A stretch of DNA of 64,000 nucleotides from Marinobacter nauticus (GTDB taxonomy: Bacteria > Pseudomonadota > Gammaproteobacteria > Enterobacterales > Shewanellaceae): positions 1 through 64,000 of the forward strand of contig NZ_JAHVJZ010000004.1 of NCBI RefSeq assembly GCF_019801015.1. Direction: 5' to 3'. Both the position numbers and the translations under genes were made by a program. The notes beneath the pieces are model-generated. The model was given only the letters and a program-made list of their open reading frames with translations, made no database searches and was not told where the DNA came from. Of this stretch, positions 1 to 9,401 are shown piece after piece; the first letter of the stretch is position 1; the number at the start of each line of letters is the position of its first letter.

Positions 1-299
1 CCTCCGGCGCAGCGAAAGCCCCTCGCTCCCACTCCTTCCCATTTCGGCACCGGCCAGACTCGCTTCCATGCTCGGCTGGCCGCTCGAGCCTTCCCTGGCT
101 CTCGGCCTCATTCCCAGTCGTTCCCGCTCGGCGCTGCGAGTCGGCGCATGTGGACGGCTTACGCCGTGAGGGTCTGGTGCATGCCTCTCCTTTTTTGTGC
201 ACCGGCTTTCAATCCGTCTCGTCTCTTAGCAGTACTCTTCGAGCAAAGCCCAGAGCAAGCGATCACCACCTCCATAGGAGGTGGTTTAGGGATGACAAT
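1..299 (-). repeat. Dispersed 465-bp repeat, copy 1 (cut by window start)
   Basis: This is the terminator-proximal 299 bp of a repeat also found complete at 32350-32814 and 37555-38019. It differs from those copies at only a few bases. The hairpin CCACCTCC-ATA-GGAGGTGG lies at 266-284. The shared sequence stops at about 299 and is followed at once by the A-tract of the terminator of the next gene on the minus strand. Read on the minus strand, the element begins right after that terminator. It carries no credible protein gene. The subterminal hairpin resembles IS200/IS605 ends, so a transposase-less element is the favoured reading. Confidence 0.85.
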
Positions 300-324
300 A
301 AAAAGCGCGGCCATCGGGCCGCGC
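300..324 (-). terminator. Intrinsic terminator of the 329-763 gene
   Basis: GCGCGGCC (305-312), loop ATCG and GGCCGCGC (317-324) form an 8-bp GC stem. On the minus strand it is followed by a T-tract and then directly by repeat copy 1. Confidence 0.85.
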
Positions 325-328
325 TTCT

Positions 329-763
329 TTACGCCTGAGACTGGATCCCGTGCTGAATCGCCCGTTTCAGCCCCTCAGCATCGTCGGTACCTATCAGGAC
401 AGCGCCACCGTCTTTCAGCTGCAAAGCCACCGCGCTGAGTCCGGACACGTTGTACAGCCACCCTTGCGGGGTCAATCGCACGCCCAGCCCCCAATACCAT
501 TTGGTGCGGACCGCACTGACTCCCGCAATCTCGCTGAGGGCCACCGACTTGCGCCAGAAGCCCGGCCCAAAAAACCAGCGCAGCGAACCCCTGTCCACCT
601 GCACCGTCAGTGAGCTGAACAGCACCAGCGTAAACGCCAGAAAGCCGAATACGGCGATAAGGAGGCCGTTGGTCTGCTGTCCCAACTCCGCCGCCAGCAG
701 GATCAGGACCGGGACCATAATGACCATAATGGCCGCGCCTCGTTGACGATGGTGATAATGCAT
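329..763 (-). CDS. Small membrane protein with PH-like C-terminal domain
   Basis: Conserved-type hypothetical protein of 144 residues. The ATG at 763 is preferred over one 30 bp upstream because AAGGAGA lies just in front of it. The N-terminal half holds a hydrophobic hairpin (about residues 12-55, two helices with a short polar turn). The remainder is soluble and strand-rich, with WFFGPGFWRKSV, a KWYWGLGVRLTP-like segment and an ending of the form GTDDAEGL. This two-helix plus beta-domain layout resembles bacterial PH-like inner-membrane proteins. No function can be assigned. It is a single gene ending in its own terminator. Confidence 0.7.
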   Translation of the reverse strand: MHYHHRQRGAAIMVIMVPVLILLAAELGQQTNGLLIAVFGFLAFTLVLFSSLTVQVDRGSLRWFFGPGFWRKSVALSEIAGVSAVRTKWYWGLGVRLTPQGWLYNVSGLSAVALQLKDGGAVLIGTDDAEGLKRAIQHGIQSQA

Positions 764-883
764 GGGGTTTCTCCTTAAACCTCGACATCTCATGTTGCCG
801 CCCGTGCTTTATCAGCGTCAACGTTAATCAGGGTTCGAACGGCGCATAGCTCCCCTGCCCCACCGGATGATGATCGGGACACA

Positions 884-911
884 AAAAAAGCGGCCACAAG
901 GGCCGCTTTTT
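884..911 (-). terminator. Intrinsic terminator of fhs
   Basis: AGCGGCC and GGCCGCT form the stem around a 5-nt loop, with A-tract and T-tract on either side. It lies 17 bp after the fhs stop codon. Confidence 0.85.
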
Positions 912-927
912 ACCGGGTGGTGGAGGT

Positions 928-2670
928 TCACTCATCCAGACCGGTGATGTTGCCGTCCGCATCGATGTCGATGTTCAGGTAACCGGGGCGCTCGGGCAGG
1001 CCGGGCATGGTCATCACGTTGCCGGTCAGCACATAGATAAAGCCGGCACCAGCACACAGGCGCAGGCCGCGAACCGGCACGGAAAAGTCGCTCGGCGCGC
1101 CTTTCAGAGCCGGGTCGTGGCTGATGGAGAGCGGGGTTTTCGCCATGCACACCGGCAGGTGGCCAAAACCCAGCGCTTCCAGGCGGGCGATGTCGGCACG
1201 GGCCTTATCGGACAGTTCAATGCCGTTGCCACCGTAACCGGCTTCCGCCATGGTCAGCAATTTGGCTTCGATGGACTGCTCCGCCTCATACAGGAACTGG
1301 AAGTTGGCCGGTTCAGTCAGTGCGGCCATCACCTGCTCCGCCAGCTCAGTGGCACCGGCGCCACCTTTGGCAAAGGCTTCAGAGATCGCCACCCGGGCCC
1401 CCAGGCTTTCCACTTTCTGTTTCAGCCAGGCCAGCTCTTCGTCGCTGTCCTGCGGGAAACGGTTCAGAGCAACGACGGCGGGCACGCCGTAACGCTGCAC
1501 ATTCTCAATGTGCCATTGCAGGTTGGCAAAACCCGCTTCCAGCGCCTCGGCATCGGCTTCAAAGATCGCCTGAGGCAGAGCCTGGCCCGGGCGCAGGTCG
1601 TACTTGCCGGAGTTGGCTTTCAGGCCACGCAGGGTCGCCACCACCACCGCGGCATCCGGGCCTTTGCCGGCAGCGCGTGCTTTGATGTTACAGGCCTTCT
1701 CAAAGCCCATATCGGAACCAAAGCCCCCTTCGGTCACCACCACGTCCGCCAGGCGCAGCGCCATTCGGTCAGCGATGATGGAGGAGTTGCCATGGGCGAT
1801 GTTGGCAAACGGACCAGCGTGCACCAGAGTCGGCACCCCTTCCAGCGTCTGCATCAGGGTCGGTTGGGCCGCATCGCGAAGAATCGCCGCCATGGCACCG
1901 GCCACCTGAATATCCTCGGCGGTCACCGGCTTGCCGTCACGGCTGTAGGCCAGCACCACTTTGCCCAGACGCGCGCGCAGGTCGGCCAGATCGCTGGCCA
2001 GGGCCAGAATCGCCATCAGTTCAGACGCCGCAGTAATATCAAAACCGCTTTCGCGCTCCAGGCCGTTTGCGCTGGAGCCCGGCGCATTCAGGCCGATGGT
2101 CACGCGACGCAGAGTGCGGTCGTTCATGTCCACCACACGGTCCCACACCACCCGCTCCGGGTCGATGTTCAGACGGGGCAGGCCAGTCTTGGCTGCAAAT
2201 TTTTCGCCGTGGCGTTCTTCGTGGTAAACCCGGGCATCAATGGCAGCCGCGGCCAGGTTATGGGCCGCAGACACGGCGTGGATGTCGCCGGTAAGGTGGA
2301 GATTCAGCTCCTCCATCGGTGCCACCTGGCTGTAGCCGCCACCAGCAGCACCGCCTTTGACGCCAAATACCGGCCCCATGGAGGGCTGGCGAATGCAGGC
2401 CATCACCTGCTGACCGATCGCTTTCAGGCCCTGAGACAGGCCAATGGTGGTCACGGTTTTGCCTTCGCCCAGCGGCGTCGGGGTGATGGCGGTTACCACC
2501 ACCAGCTTGCCGCGGGTCGCGTTATCGAGTCGCTTAATCAGGGAAAACTTCACTTTGGCCTTGGCTTCTCCCTGGGGGATCAACTCTTCAGCCAGAATCC
2601 CAGCGCGTTCGGCGACGTCAGCGATGGGCAGCAGCTTTGCCTGTTGGGAAATGATCAGATCGGATTGCAT
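928..2670 (-). CDS. fhs: Formate-tetrahydrofolate ligase
   Basis: Cytosolic enzyme that joins formate to tetrahydrofolate at the expense of ATP, giving 10-formyl-THF for one-carbon metabolism. The 580-residue length is close to the family norm. The nucleotide loop TPLGEGKT sits at residues 65-72. It is followed by the conserved [17 protein letters not shown] region and by later family blocks such as [10 protein letters not shown] and [10 protein letters not shown]. It is transcribed alone, divergently from the acyl-CoA ligase, and ends in a strong terminator. A -10-like TACAAT (minus strand, plus positions 2713-2718) lies 43 bp upstream of the ATG. Nothing is missing or broken. Confidence 0.97.
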   Translation of the reverse strand: MQSDLIISQQAKLLPIADVAERAGILAEELIPQGEAKAKVKFSLIKRLDNATRGKLVVVTAITPTPLGEGKTVTTIGLSQGLKAIGQQVMACIRQPSMGPVFGVKGGAAGGGYSQVAPMEELNLHLTGDIHAVSAAHNLAAAAIDARVYHEERHGEKFAAKTGLPRLNIDPERVVWDRVVDMNDRTLRRVTIGLNAPGSSANGLERESGFDITAASELMAILALASDLADLRARLGKVVLAYSRDGKPVTAEDIQVAGAMAAILRDAAQPTLMQTLEGVPTLVHAGPFANIAHGNSSIIADRMALRLADVVVTEGGFGSDMGFEKACNIKARAAGKGPDAAVVVATLRGLKANSGKYDLRPGQALPQAIFEADAEALEAGFANLQWHIENVQRYGVPAVVALNRFPQDSDEELAWLKQKVESLGARVAISEAFAKGGAGATELAEQVMAALTEPANFQFLYEAEQSIEAKLLTMAEAGYGGNGIELSDKARADIARLEALGFGHLPVCMAKTPLSISHDPALKGAPSDFSVPVRGLRLCAGAGFIYVLTGNVMTMPGLPERPGYLNIDIDADGNITGLDE

Positions 2671-2886
2671 TGTTATCGATATTCCGAGGGTCAGAGGGTT
2701 TTAAGCGCGCGAATTGTACCCTAATCGCTTCGGAACAAAGTGGATGCTGCGCAAAAACTCGAACATTTTTCGATTTCGTAACAGTTGTCACACATTTCTC
2801 TGGTGCAAATAGCTGATCTTGGGCGTTGCCTGGCTGAACAGCCACGGTTAATGTTGAGGTTTCGGCCCTTTGATATCAGGATTTCC

Positions 2887-4458
2887 ATGGCCTTCGACCA
2901 CCCCGTCAAGCTGACTGACGCCCAGGATCTGGCGTCCATGATCACCGACACCTGCGCCCGTTACGCCGACAAGCCGGCCTTCAGCGCTCTGGGTTACACC
3001 CTGAGCTACCGCGAGCTGGAAGCCCACACCCGCGCCTTTGCTGCCTATCTTCAGCATCACACGGACCTGCAACCCGGCGACCGCATCGCCCTTTGTCTGC
3101 CCAACCTGCTGCAGTTCCCCATCGCCGCCTTTGGCGCCCTTCGGGCGGGATTGGTGCTGGTCAACACCAACCCGCTCTACACCCCGAGGGAGATGGCTCA
3201 CCAGTGGTCTGACAGCGGTGCCAAAGCACTGGTATTGCTCAGCGACCTCGCCCCCCGGGCCGCCAGCATTGTGCATGAAACCCAGATCGAAACGGTGATC
3301 ACCACCACCGCACTGGATTTCCACCAGAGCACCCCGGCAGCCGGTGACTTTGACCACGCCCTCAGCTTTATGACGGTACTGACCGACGGCGCCGCCCTGC
3401 CCTTCACGCCAGTAACACGCGGCGCCGAAGACCTCGCCGCGCTGCAATACACCGGTGGCACCACCGGCGTCGCCAAAGGGGCCATGCTCAGCCACGCCAA
3501 CCTGCTGGGCAACGCGCGTCAGGTGCTGGCCCGGCTGGGCGACGCCTGTCGCGAAGGGGAAGAGTGCTTCGTGGTGCCGCTGCCGCTCTACCACATCTAC
3601 GCCTTTACGGTGAATCTCATCACCTTCTTTGCCCGGGGCAGCCTGAATGTGTTGATCCCCAACCCCCGTGACCTGCCCGCCTTTGTGGAACAGATCCGCC
3701 CCTTCCGCATCACCGGCATGGCGGGTTTGAACACGCTGTTTGTCGGCCTGTGCCGACTGGAGAGCTTCCGCGAGCTGGATTTCTCCGGCCTGAAGCTCAC
3801 CATCTCCGGCGGTACCGCGCTCACCTCCGCCGCCGCAGAGATCTGGCAGCAGACCACCGGTTGCACCGTTTGCGAAGGTTATGGCCTGTCGGAAACCTCG
3901 CCGGTGGTGTGCCTGAACCCCATTGGCCATGAGCAACTGGGCACCATTGGGCCGGCGCTGATTGACACCGAAACCAAGGTGGTGGATGAGCAGGGGCAAC
4001 CCGCCGAAGAGGGCGAGCTGTGCGTGCGAGGACCACAGGTGATGCAGGGTTACTGGCAGATGCCGGAGGAAACCGCCCTGGTGCTGGACAGCGACGGCTG
4101 GCTGAAAACCGGCGACATTGCGCAGATCCAGCCTGACGGTTTTGTCCGCATTGTGGACCGCAAAAAAGACATGATTCTGGTGTCCGGCTTTAACGTCTAT
4201 CCCAACGAGGTGGAAGATGTGTTGACCCAGTTCCCCGGCGTCCTTGAGGCCGCGGTCGTGGGTGAACCGGATGAGCGCAGTGGCGAACGGGTGGTGGCCT
4301 ATCTGGTCAGTGAAAACGAGCTGGACCTGCCGGCCCTGAAAGCCCATTGCCGCGAACTCCTGACCGGCTACAAACAACCCCGCACTTTTATCCGTCTGGA
4401 TGAGTTGCCCAAGTCCACCGTCGGCAAAGTGCTGCGGCGGGAATTGCGGGGGAGATAA
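2887..4458 (+). CDS. AMP-forming acyl-CoA ligase, FadD-like
   Basis: Acyl-adenylate-forming enzyme that activates fatty acids to acyl-CoA using ATP. The adenylation loop YTGGTTGVAKG is at residues 188-198. Further on are GYGLSETSP, the hinge block GWLKTGDIAQIQPDG, the RIVDRKKDMILVSGFNVYP segment and the C-terminal lysine region PKSTVGKVLRREL. The open frame extends to 2785, but the ATG at 2887 is chosen because AGGA lies 5 nt before it and homologous FadD proteins begin near this point. At 523 residues it is slightly shorter than E. coli FadD, so long- versus medium-chain preference is open. It is followed after 6 bp by the YhhN gene. Confidence 0.9.
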   Translation: MAFDHPVKLTDAQDLASMITDTCARYADKPAFSALGYTLSYRELEAHTRAFAAYLQHHTDLQPGDRIALCLPNLLQFPIAAFGALRAGLVLVNTNPLYTPREMAHQWSDSGAKALVLLSDLAPRAASIVHETQIETVITTTALDFHQSTPAAGDFDHALSFMTVLTDGAALPFTPVTRGAEDLAALQYTGGTTGVAKGAMLSHANLLGNARQVLARLGDACREGEECFVVPLPLYHIYAFTVNLITFFARGSLNVLIPNPRDLPAFVEQIRPFRITGMAGLNTLFVGLCRLESFRELDFSGLKLTISGGTALTSAAAEIWQQTTGCTVCEGYGLSETSPVVCLNPIGHEQLGTIGPALIDTETKVVDEQGQPAEEGELCVRGPQVMQGYWQMPEETALVLDSDGWLKTGDIAQIQPDGFVRIVDRKKDMILVSGFNVYPNEVEDVLTQFPGVLEAAVVGEPDERSGERVVAYLVSENELDLPALKAHCRELLTGYKQPRTFIRLDELPKSTVGKVLRRELRGR

Positions 4459-4464
4459 TCAAGG

Positions 4465-5109
4465 ATGACCACGCTGACACGGACGTCTGCCCTGCCCGGC
4501 CTGCCCTGGATCTTCTGGGGCTGTGCACTGGCCTACACCCTGACCGAATCCCTGCGGCCCTATCCGGGCAGCGATCTGCTCAAAGCCATCCCGGCCCTGT
4601 CGCTGGCGCTGTTCTGCCTGCGCCGCCTCAATGGCGCTGAGCGGGTCGCATTGGTGACCGCCCTCTGCTTTGCTGCCGTGGGCGATATGATTCTGGACCG
4701 CGGCCACGACAGCCATCTGTTACCCGGACTGGCGGCTTTTGCGGTGACTCAGACCCTGCTGAGCCTGACCTTCTGGCGCCGCCCCAAAGGCACGTACGCC
4801 AACCTGATTTGGGGTCTCCCGGCGGGCACCGCCGTATTCCTCTATCTGGTGCTGCCGTTTCTGGCGGACACCCCGCAGGGCGACCTGCGCTGGGCTGTGG
4901 GGCTCTACTCCTGCCTGTTGACCACGATGGTGATGGGCTGCTGTTGGTCGGCCCGACACTGGCGTCCCATCGCCGGCGCGTTTCTGTTCCTGATCTCCGA
5001 CTCGCTGATCGCCATCGACACCTTTATCTGGCCCAGCGCCGCCGGACTGCCCGCCATCTTCCTCACCTACTTCGCCGCCCTGTGGTTACTTTTTGCCCGA
5101 AATGAGTGA
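4465..5109 (+). CDS. YhhN/TMEM86 family membrane protein (lysoplasmalogenase-like)
   Basis: Integral membrane protein of 214 residues with about eight hydrophobic segments. The family signatures are present: an AAVGDMILD motif near residue 75 and LISDSLIAIDTF near residue 175, both carrying conserved acidic residues. Characterised animal members cleave the vinyl-ether bond of lysoplasmalogens. The bacterial role is less certain. It starts 6 bp after the acyl-CoA ligase stop codon, so the two are probably co-transcribed, which suits a shared part in lipid turnover. The inferred activity rests on family membership only. Confidence 0.85.
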   Translation: MTTLTRTSALPGLPWIFWGCALAYTLTESLRPYPGSDLLKAIPALSLALFCLRRLNGAERVALVTALCFAAVGDMILDRGHDSHLLPGLAAFAVTQTLLSLTFWRRPKGTYANLIWGLPAGTAVFLYLVLPFLADTPQGDLRWAVGLYSCLLTTMVMGCCWSARHWRPIAGAFLFLISDSLIAIDTFIWPSAAGLPAIFLTYFAALWLLFARNE

Positions 5110-5114
5110 CAAAT

Positions 5115-5141
5115 CCCCCCTTAGCTCATAGCTTAGGGGGC
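5115..5141. other. Imperfect hairpin between YhhN and caspase genes
   Basis: CCCCCTTAGC and GCTTAGGGGG pair with one mismatch around TCATA. No T-run follows, so it may be an attenuator or mRNA 3' stem rather than a standard intrinsic terminator. Confidence 0.4.
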
Positions 5142-5170
5142 CTCTGATCTGAACCTCAGGAAGTACAACA

Positions 5171-8131
5171 ATGCCAAGGATGGCCTGGTTATACCTGCTG
5201 CTGTGGTGGCCCATTGTGGCCGCTGCAAACGCCCCCGAATTGCGGATTGACCCCGGTTACCACGTGGGCCCGGTCAATAACGTCGCGACCCTGCCCCAAT
5301 CCAAACAACTGGTCAGTCTGGGCCGCGACAGCACCCTGCGCTGGTGGCAGGGGGAGACCCTGCTGCATACCGTTCATCTGCCGGTCATCGGTGAAATGCG
5401 GGTGGCCAGCGACGATACCGTGGCGGTGATTGATGCGTTTCACGGCCGGATGTATCGGTTCAGGTCCGGCCATCTGGTGAACCAAGTCTCGATCAAACCG
5501 GCCGAAAGCCAGGGCCATGTGATTACCGGCACCTGTCTGTCACTGGACGGCTCAAGACTGGCCACCATCAGCTTCAATTACGAGAGCCGGGAAAGCGCCT
5601 TTCGGATTTGGTCCACCACACAGGGGACCGCCGAACGGGTTTCATTGCCGGTGGATTCCCCTTCCCGCTGCCTGTTCGCGCCCAATAATGACCTGATCCT
5701 GATGTCCTATGGGCCTGCCCAAACATCGCCGGGCGGAACACCAGCAGAGGACCACTTCGTTTTGCAGCTGGCCCGGCTCGACAGCCAGTTCCGCATTAAG
5801 GCGCAACACCGGATGACGCTGCCCGGGGTACTTCAGAACACCGCCTCAGCACTGTCCCTTTCGCCGGATGGCGCTTACCTTGCCGCCATTCACTTCCCGT
5901 CGATCGGATTTGAACCGGTGGGTCGGCCCATCTCTCTGGTGATGCTGGATGCGGTCACGCTGGCACCGGAGGCCGGCCCGGCATCGGCTCCGATCCAGGC
6001 GGACACGGAAGACCGGCTTCGCTACGACCCGGTCTGGCACCAGGGGGCACTGTGGATGCGCGCGCTCGATGGCGACAAACCCGGCATGCTCAGCTGGCAG
6101 CCGGGGCAGCCACCACAGCTTCACTCCCGTCACGCTGGCCCTGAATCGGACGTGGACAAACTGCTGGTGTGGCAGGGCCAGCTTATGGCGCTGTCCGGCG
6201 ACAAAGGCACGCTGTTCAACCCGATAGCCAACACCGTTGAACTGAACCTGGCACCCCGACTGACCGGCGCCTTACAGCTCTCTGCCGATGGCACCCGAAT
6301 CGGCATTGCCGGTCAGGGCGTGATGGATCTGATGCAACGCCAGTTCGCCAAAGCCCAAAGCCTGCCGCAAAGCCAATCAACCGCCGGCCCTTTTACCCCG
6401 GCGCAACTGGCCGCACCAATACGACGGGTCAAAATCATGGGCATGGACGGGCAGCGTCGGGCAGCGCAATGGCGCCCGGTGCCCTTTGACCGCGAATCCC
6501 TGTCCGTCGGCAGCGAGGCGGAGATGTCGCTGGTTGCCGACCCGGGCCATCAGACCATGCTGGTGTTTAACGGGACGAATATCCATCGTCTGGTCGCACG
6601 TGCCTGGCCCGAAAACTGGCAAACAGGTTGGGTCGAACAGGGCCTGCCGGATTGGGTGGTCAATCCCGCATTCGAGGATACCGGTGTAGCCTGGAAGCAA
6701 CGAAGCTGCACCTTTGCCCGGTCGATAGAGCAGGCCATCATCAGCAAAGACCGGCAGTGGTATGCCACCGCCCTTGAGGACGGCACCTACTGTCTGGGCC
6801 GGATGAGCGATGGCGCCAATCTGCTGCATTTATACGTGCACCCGCACAGCAAAGAGTGGGTCGCCTGGACGGATGACGGCTATTACGACGCCAGCCCCAA
6901 TGGCGACACGTTGATCGGTTACCGGGTCAGCAATGGCAAAACCGCCATGCCGGATATCTACCCGGTTCAGGCGTTCCGTAAGCGTTTTTACCGTCCGGAT
7001 TTGGCCAGTGCCCTGCTCACTCACAAAGACACCGCACAAGCACTGGTCGCCCTGAACGCCAAAACCACCGACAGCATTGCCGCGGCCCTGCCTCCGGCCA
7101 TCAGCATCACCAGCCACAAAGACGGAGACCGTTTCAGCCAAAGCCAAATCACGGTGCGTTACCAAATCCGTAACCCCGGCAACCGTCAGGCCGACCGCAT
7201 CCGGGTATTGCTGGACGGCCGACCGCTGGCTACCGAGCGCGGCCTGCAGCGCCAGTCCAACACCAACGAAGGTCAGATCACCCTTACTCTGCCGCAACGG
7301 GATGTGTCACTGTCGCTGGTGGCGGAGAGTGCCAGCGGTGCCTCGCAGCCCGCCAGCGTCAATCTGATCTGGCATGGCCGGGCGGAGTTTGTCATTAAAC
7401 CCAAGCTCTACCTGCTCGCCGTCGGAGTGTCCGATTACCAGGATGACACTCTGGACCTGCGTTACGCCGCCAAAGACGCCGCCGACTTTGCCCGCACCAT
7501 GGCTGAGCAATCCGGTCAGCTGTACCGGGAAGTGGAAATCAAACTGCTGGAAAACGCCGACAGTGAGGCACTGCTCGATGGCCTGGACTGGCTGCGGGCC
7601 CAGGTCACCAGCAAAGATGTGGCCATGCTGTTTCTGGCCGGGCACGGGGTCAATGACGCCGATGGAGACTATTTCTTTCTGACCGCCGACGCCAACACGG
7701 AGCGACTGCGGCGCAGCGCGGTGGAATACCACGACATCCGCAAAACCCTGTCCAACCTGCCGGGCAAAACCCTGGCCTTTATCGACACCTGCCACAGCGG
7801 CAACATCATGGGTGGACGTCGTGCCGTTACCGACATCAACGCCGTAGTGCAGGATCTGGCCGCGGCTGAGAACGGGGTGGTGGTGTTTGCCAGCGCCACC
7901 GGCAATCAATATGCACTGGAAGACCCGCAGTGGAACAACGGCGCGTTCACCCGGGCACTGGTGGAAGGCCTGACCGGCCAGGCGGATTACACCGGGGACG
8001 GTGCCATCACCATCAACCAGCTCGACCTGTACCTGAGCGAACGTGTTAAAGATCTGACCGGTAATCGCCAGACTCCCACCAGCACCAAGCCACAAACGGT
8101 GTCGGACTTCCCCATCTCCATCAAACTGTGA
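5171..8131 (+). CDS. Exported caspase-like (peptidase C14) protein with beta-propeller-like N-terminal region
   Basis: Protein of 986 residues. It begins with a hydrophobic signal peptide (about residues 1-21, ending AAANA). A long strand-rich region follows (about 25-640), with repeated segments like LSLDGSRLATISF and LSLSPDGAYLAAIHF that read as degenerate WD40/propeller blades. A short Ig-like stretch comes next (about 645-735). The caspase-fold domain starts near KPKLYLLAVGVSDY (about 743). The catalytic dyad is visible as His825 in LAGHGV and Cys874 in IDTCHSG. Bacterial caspase homologues often combine the protease with WD40 or other binding domains. The signal peptide implies that this one works outside the cytoplasm. 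Its substrate and trigger are unknown. It stands alone between YhhN and the efflux operon. Confidence 0.88.
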   Translation: MPRMAWLYLLLWWPIVAAANAPELRIDPGYHVGPVNNVATLPQSKQLVSLGRDSTLRWWQGETLLHTVHLPVIGEMRVASDDTVAVIDAFHGRMYRFRSGHLVNQVSIKPAESQGHVITGTCLSLDGSRLATISFNYESRESAFRIWSTTQGTAERVSLPVDSPSRCLFAPNNDLILMSYGPAQTSPGGTPAEDHFVLQLARLDSQFRIKAQHRMTLPGVLQNTASALSLSPDGAYLAAIHFPSIGFEPVGRPISLVMLDAVTLAPEAGPASAPIQADTEDRLRYDPVWHQGALWMRALDGDKPGMLSWQPGQPPQLHSRHAGPESDVDKLLVWQGQLMALSGDKGTLFNPIANTVELNLAPRLTGALQLSADGTRIGIAGQGVMDLMQRQFAKAQSLPQSQSTAGPFTPAQLAAPIRRVKIMGMDGQRRAAQWRPVPFDRESLSVGSEAEMSLVADPGHQTMLVFNGTNIHRLVARAWPENWQTGWVEQGLPDWVVNPAFEDTGVAWKQRSCTFARSIEQAIISKDRQWYATALEDGTYCLGRMSDGANLLHLYVHPHSKEWVAWTDDGYYDASPNGDTLIGYRVSNGKTAMPDIYPVQAFRKRFYRPDLASALLTHKDTAQALVALNAKTTDSIAAALPPAISITSHKDGDRFSQSQITVRYQIRNPGNRQADRIRVLLDGRPLATERGLQRQSNTNEGQITLTLPQRDVSLSLVAESASGASQPASVNLIWHGRAEFVIKPKLYLLAVGVSDYQDDTLDLRYAAKDAADFARTMAEQSGQLYREVEIKLLENADSEALLDGLDWLRAQVTSKDVAMLFLAGHGVNDADGDYFFLTADANTERLRRSAVEYHDIRKTLSNLPGKTLAFIDTCHSGNIMGGRRAVTDINAVVQDLAAAENGVVVFASATGNQYALEDPQWNNGAFTRALVEGLTGQADYTGDGAITINQLDLYLSERVKDLTGNRQTPTSTKPQTVSDFPISIKL

Positions 8132-8249
8132 TGCCTCAGCAGCGGGCTGGTTCCGGCCCGCTGCTGATTTTCCTGTCCCGAATACACTTACCCGACCGGC
8201 CCGAACGCCCGTTTCAAGGGCAGCAACCTGCCACTTGCCATCCGTTTCT

Positions 8250-8268
8250 GAACGATTTTTCATCGTTC
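8250..8268. promoter_or_regulatory. Inverted repeat, candidate MarR operator
   Basis: GAACGAT-TTTTC-ATCGTTC is a perfect 7-bp inverted repeat just upstream of the promoter of an operon that encodes its own MarR-type regulator. Assignment to that regulator is inferred. Confidence 0.45.
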
Positions 8269-8283
8269 CCTTTGAACTTTTTG

Positions 8284-8311
8284 TTGCATATGACACATCC
8301 GGCGCTATACT
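8284..8311 (+). promoter_or_regulatory. Sigma70-like promoter of the efflux operon
   Basis: TTGCAT (8284-8289), a 16-bp spacer and TATACT (8306-8311), about 30 bp upstream of the HlyD-family start codon. Confidence 0.6.
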
Positions 8312-8341
8312 GCACCCCTTCCTTTTTGTTGCAGGTGAAAC

Positions 8342-9394
8342 ATGATGAGTAAAAACGCCTACCAATGGGGCCTCTATCTGGTGCTGGGCATCACCCTGTT
8401 GTTTGCCCTGTTTCTGGTCAGCACCGACACTCAGGCTCCCTTTACCACTCAGGCTCAACTGCATCGCACCGTGGCCCGCATTGCCCCGGAAGTGTCCGGC
8501 AACGTACTGACCGTGGCGGTCAGCAACGGTCAACATGTACGGGCCGGCCAACCGCTGCTGACGCTCGAAAGCAGCCGCTATCAACTGGCGGTGGATCAGG
8601 CCGAAGCCGACTTGGCCCAGGCCCGGCAAAACCATCAGGCCCGCGAGCAGGAGCTGAATGTGGCCAAAGCGACGCTGATCCAGAAACAGCAAGCCGCCGA
8701 TAACGCCCATCTGAAACTGACGCGCAACAGCACGCTGGTGAACCGGGGACTGATCACTCAGGAAGCGCTGGACGACAGCCGCAATGCCGCCACCGTGGCC
8801 GATGCGGCGGTGACCGCCGCCAACGCTGAAATCGCTCGCCTGCGGGTGCAGCTTTCCGACAAAACCGGCGATGCTGCCGTAGCACTGGCCGAGGCGAAAC
8901 TGGCTCAGGCCCGACTGGATCTGGCCCGCACCACACTGGTGGCACCGGTGGACGGTACCGTCACCAACCTGCAACTCCAGTCCGGCAGCTACCTGAACAG
9001 TGGCAGTCCGGCGCTGTTTCTGGTCAGCGATGCGCACAGCTGGATCAGTGCCGACTTCAATGAAAAAGGGATCGCCCACCTGGGTACCGGCACCCCGGTT
9101 TGGGTGGCGTTTGATGCGCTGCCGGGCCAGCTGTTTGAGGGCGAGATCGCCAACCGTGAACAAGCGGTGTACGACGCGTCCAGCGCCAATGGCGAGCTGG
9201 CCAGTGTCACCAACGACAACCGCTGGATCCGCGAGCAGCAGAAAGTGCGCACCCGCATCGACATTCCGGGGCTGGACCCGGCGCTGATCTCCGGCGCCCG
9301 CGCCACCATCATGGTGCAACGCCCAGACAGCCTCTGGGGGGCCATTGGCCACCTGTGGATGGGCACCATCGCCCAGTTGCGCTACCTGTACTGA
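8342..9394 (+). CDS. HlyD/EmrA-family membrane fusion protein
   Basis: Periplasmic adaptor of an efflux system, 350 residues. One N-terminal membrane helix (about residues 9-27) anchors it. Two half-lipoyl motifs flank a long coiled-coil hairpin (about residues 75-185, rich in Ala, Gln and Glu). Typical sequences are GNVLTVAVSNGQHVRAGQPL and LVAPVDGTVTNL. AGGTG lies before tandem ATG codons at 8342 and 8345, and either could be used. It is the first gene of a three-gene operon with a DUF2955-type membrane protein 7 bp downstream and a MarR regulator after that. The layout suggests drug or toxic-acid export, but the substrate cannot be read from sequence. Confidence 0.9.
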   Translation: MMSKNAYQWGLYLVLGITLLFALFLVSTDTQAPFTTQAQLHRTVARIAPEVSGNVLTVAVSNGQHVRAGQPLLTLESSRYQLAVDQAEADLAQARQNHQAREQELNVAKATLIQKQQAADNAHLKLTRNSTLVNRGLITQEALDDSRNAATVADAAVTAANAEIARLRVQLSDKTGDAAVALAEAKLAQARLDLARTTLVAPVDGTVTNLQLQSGSYLNSGSPALFLVSDAHSWISADFNEKGIAHLGTGTPVWVAFDALPGQLFEGEIANREQAVYDASSANGELASVTNDNRWIREQQKVRTRIDIPGLDPALISGARATIMVQRPDSLWGAIGHLWMGTIAQLRYLY

Positions 9395-9401
9395 GGTGAG
9401 C

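Noticed and set aside
1117-2724. Long plus-strand open frame across fhs
   Set aside because: It is antisense to a clear fhs gene, and its sequence is His/Gln/Gly-rich with no domain, as expected of a shadow frame in GC-rich DNA.
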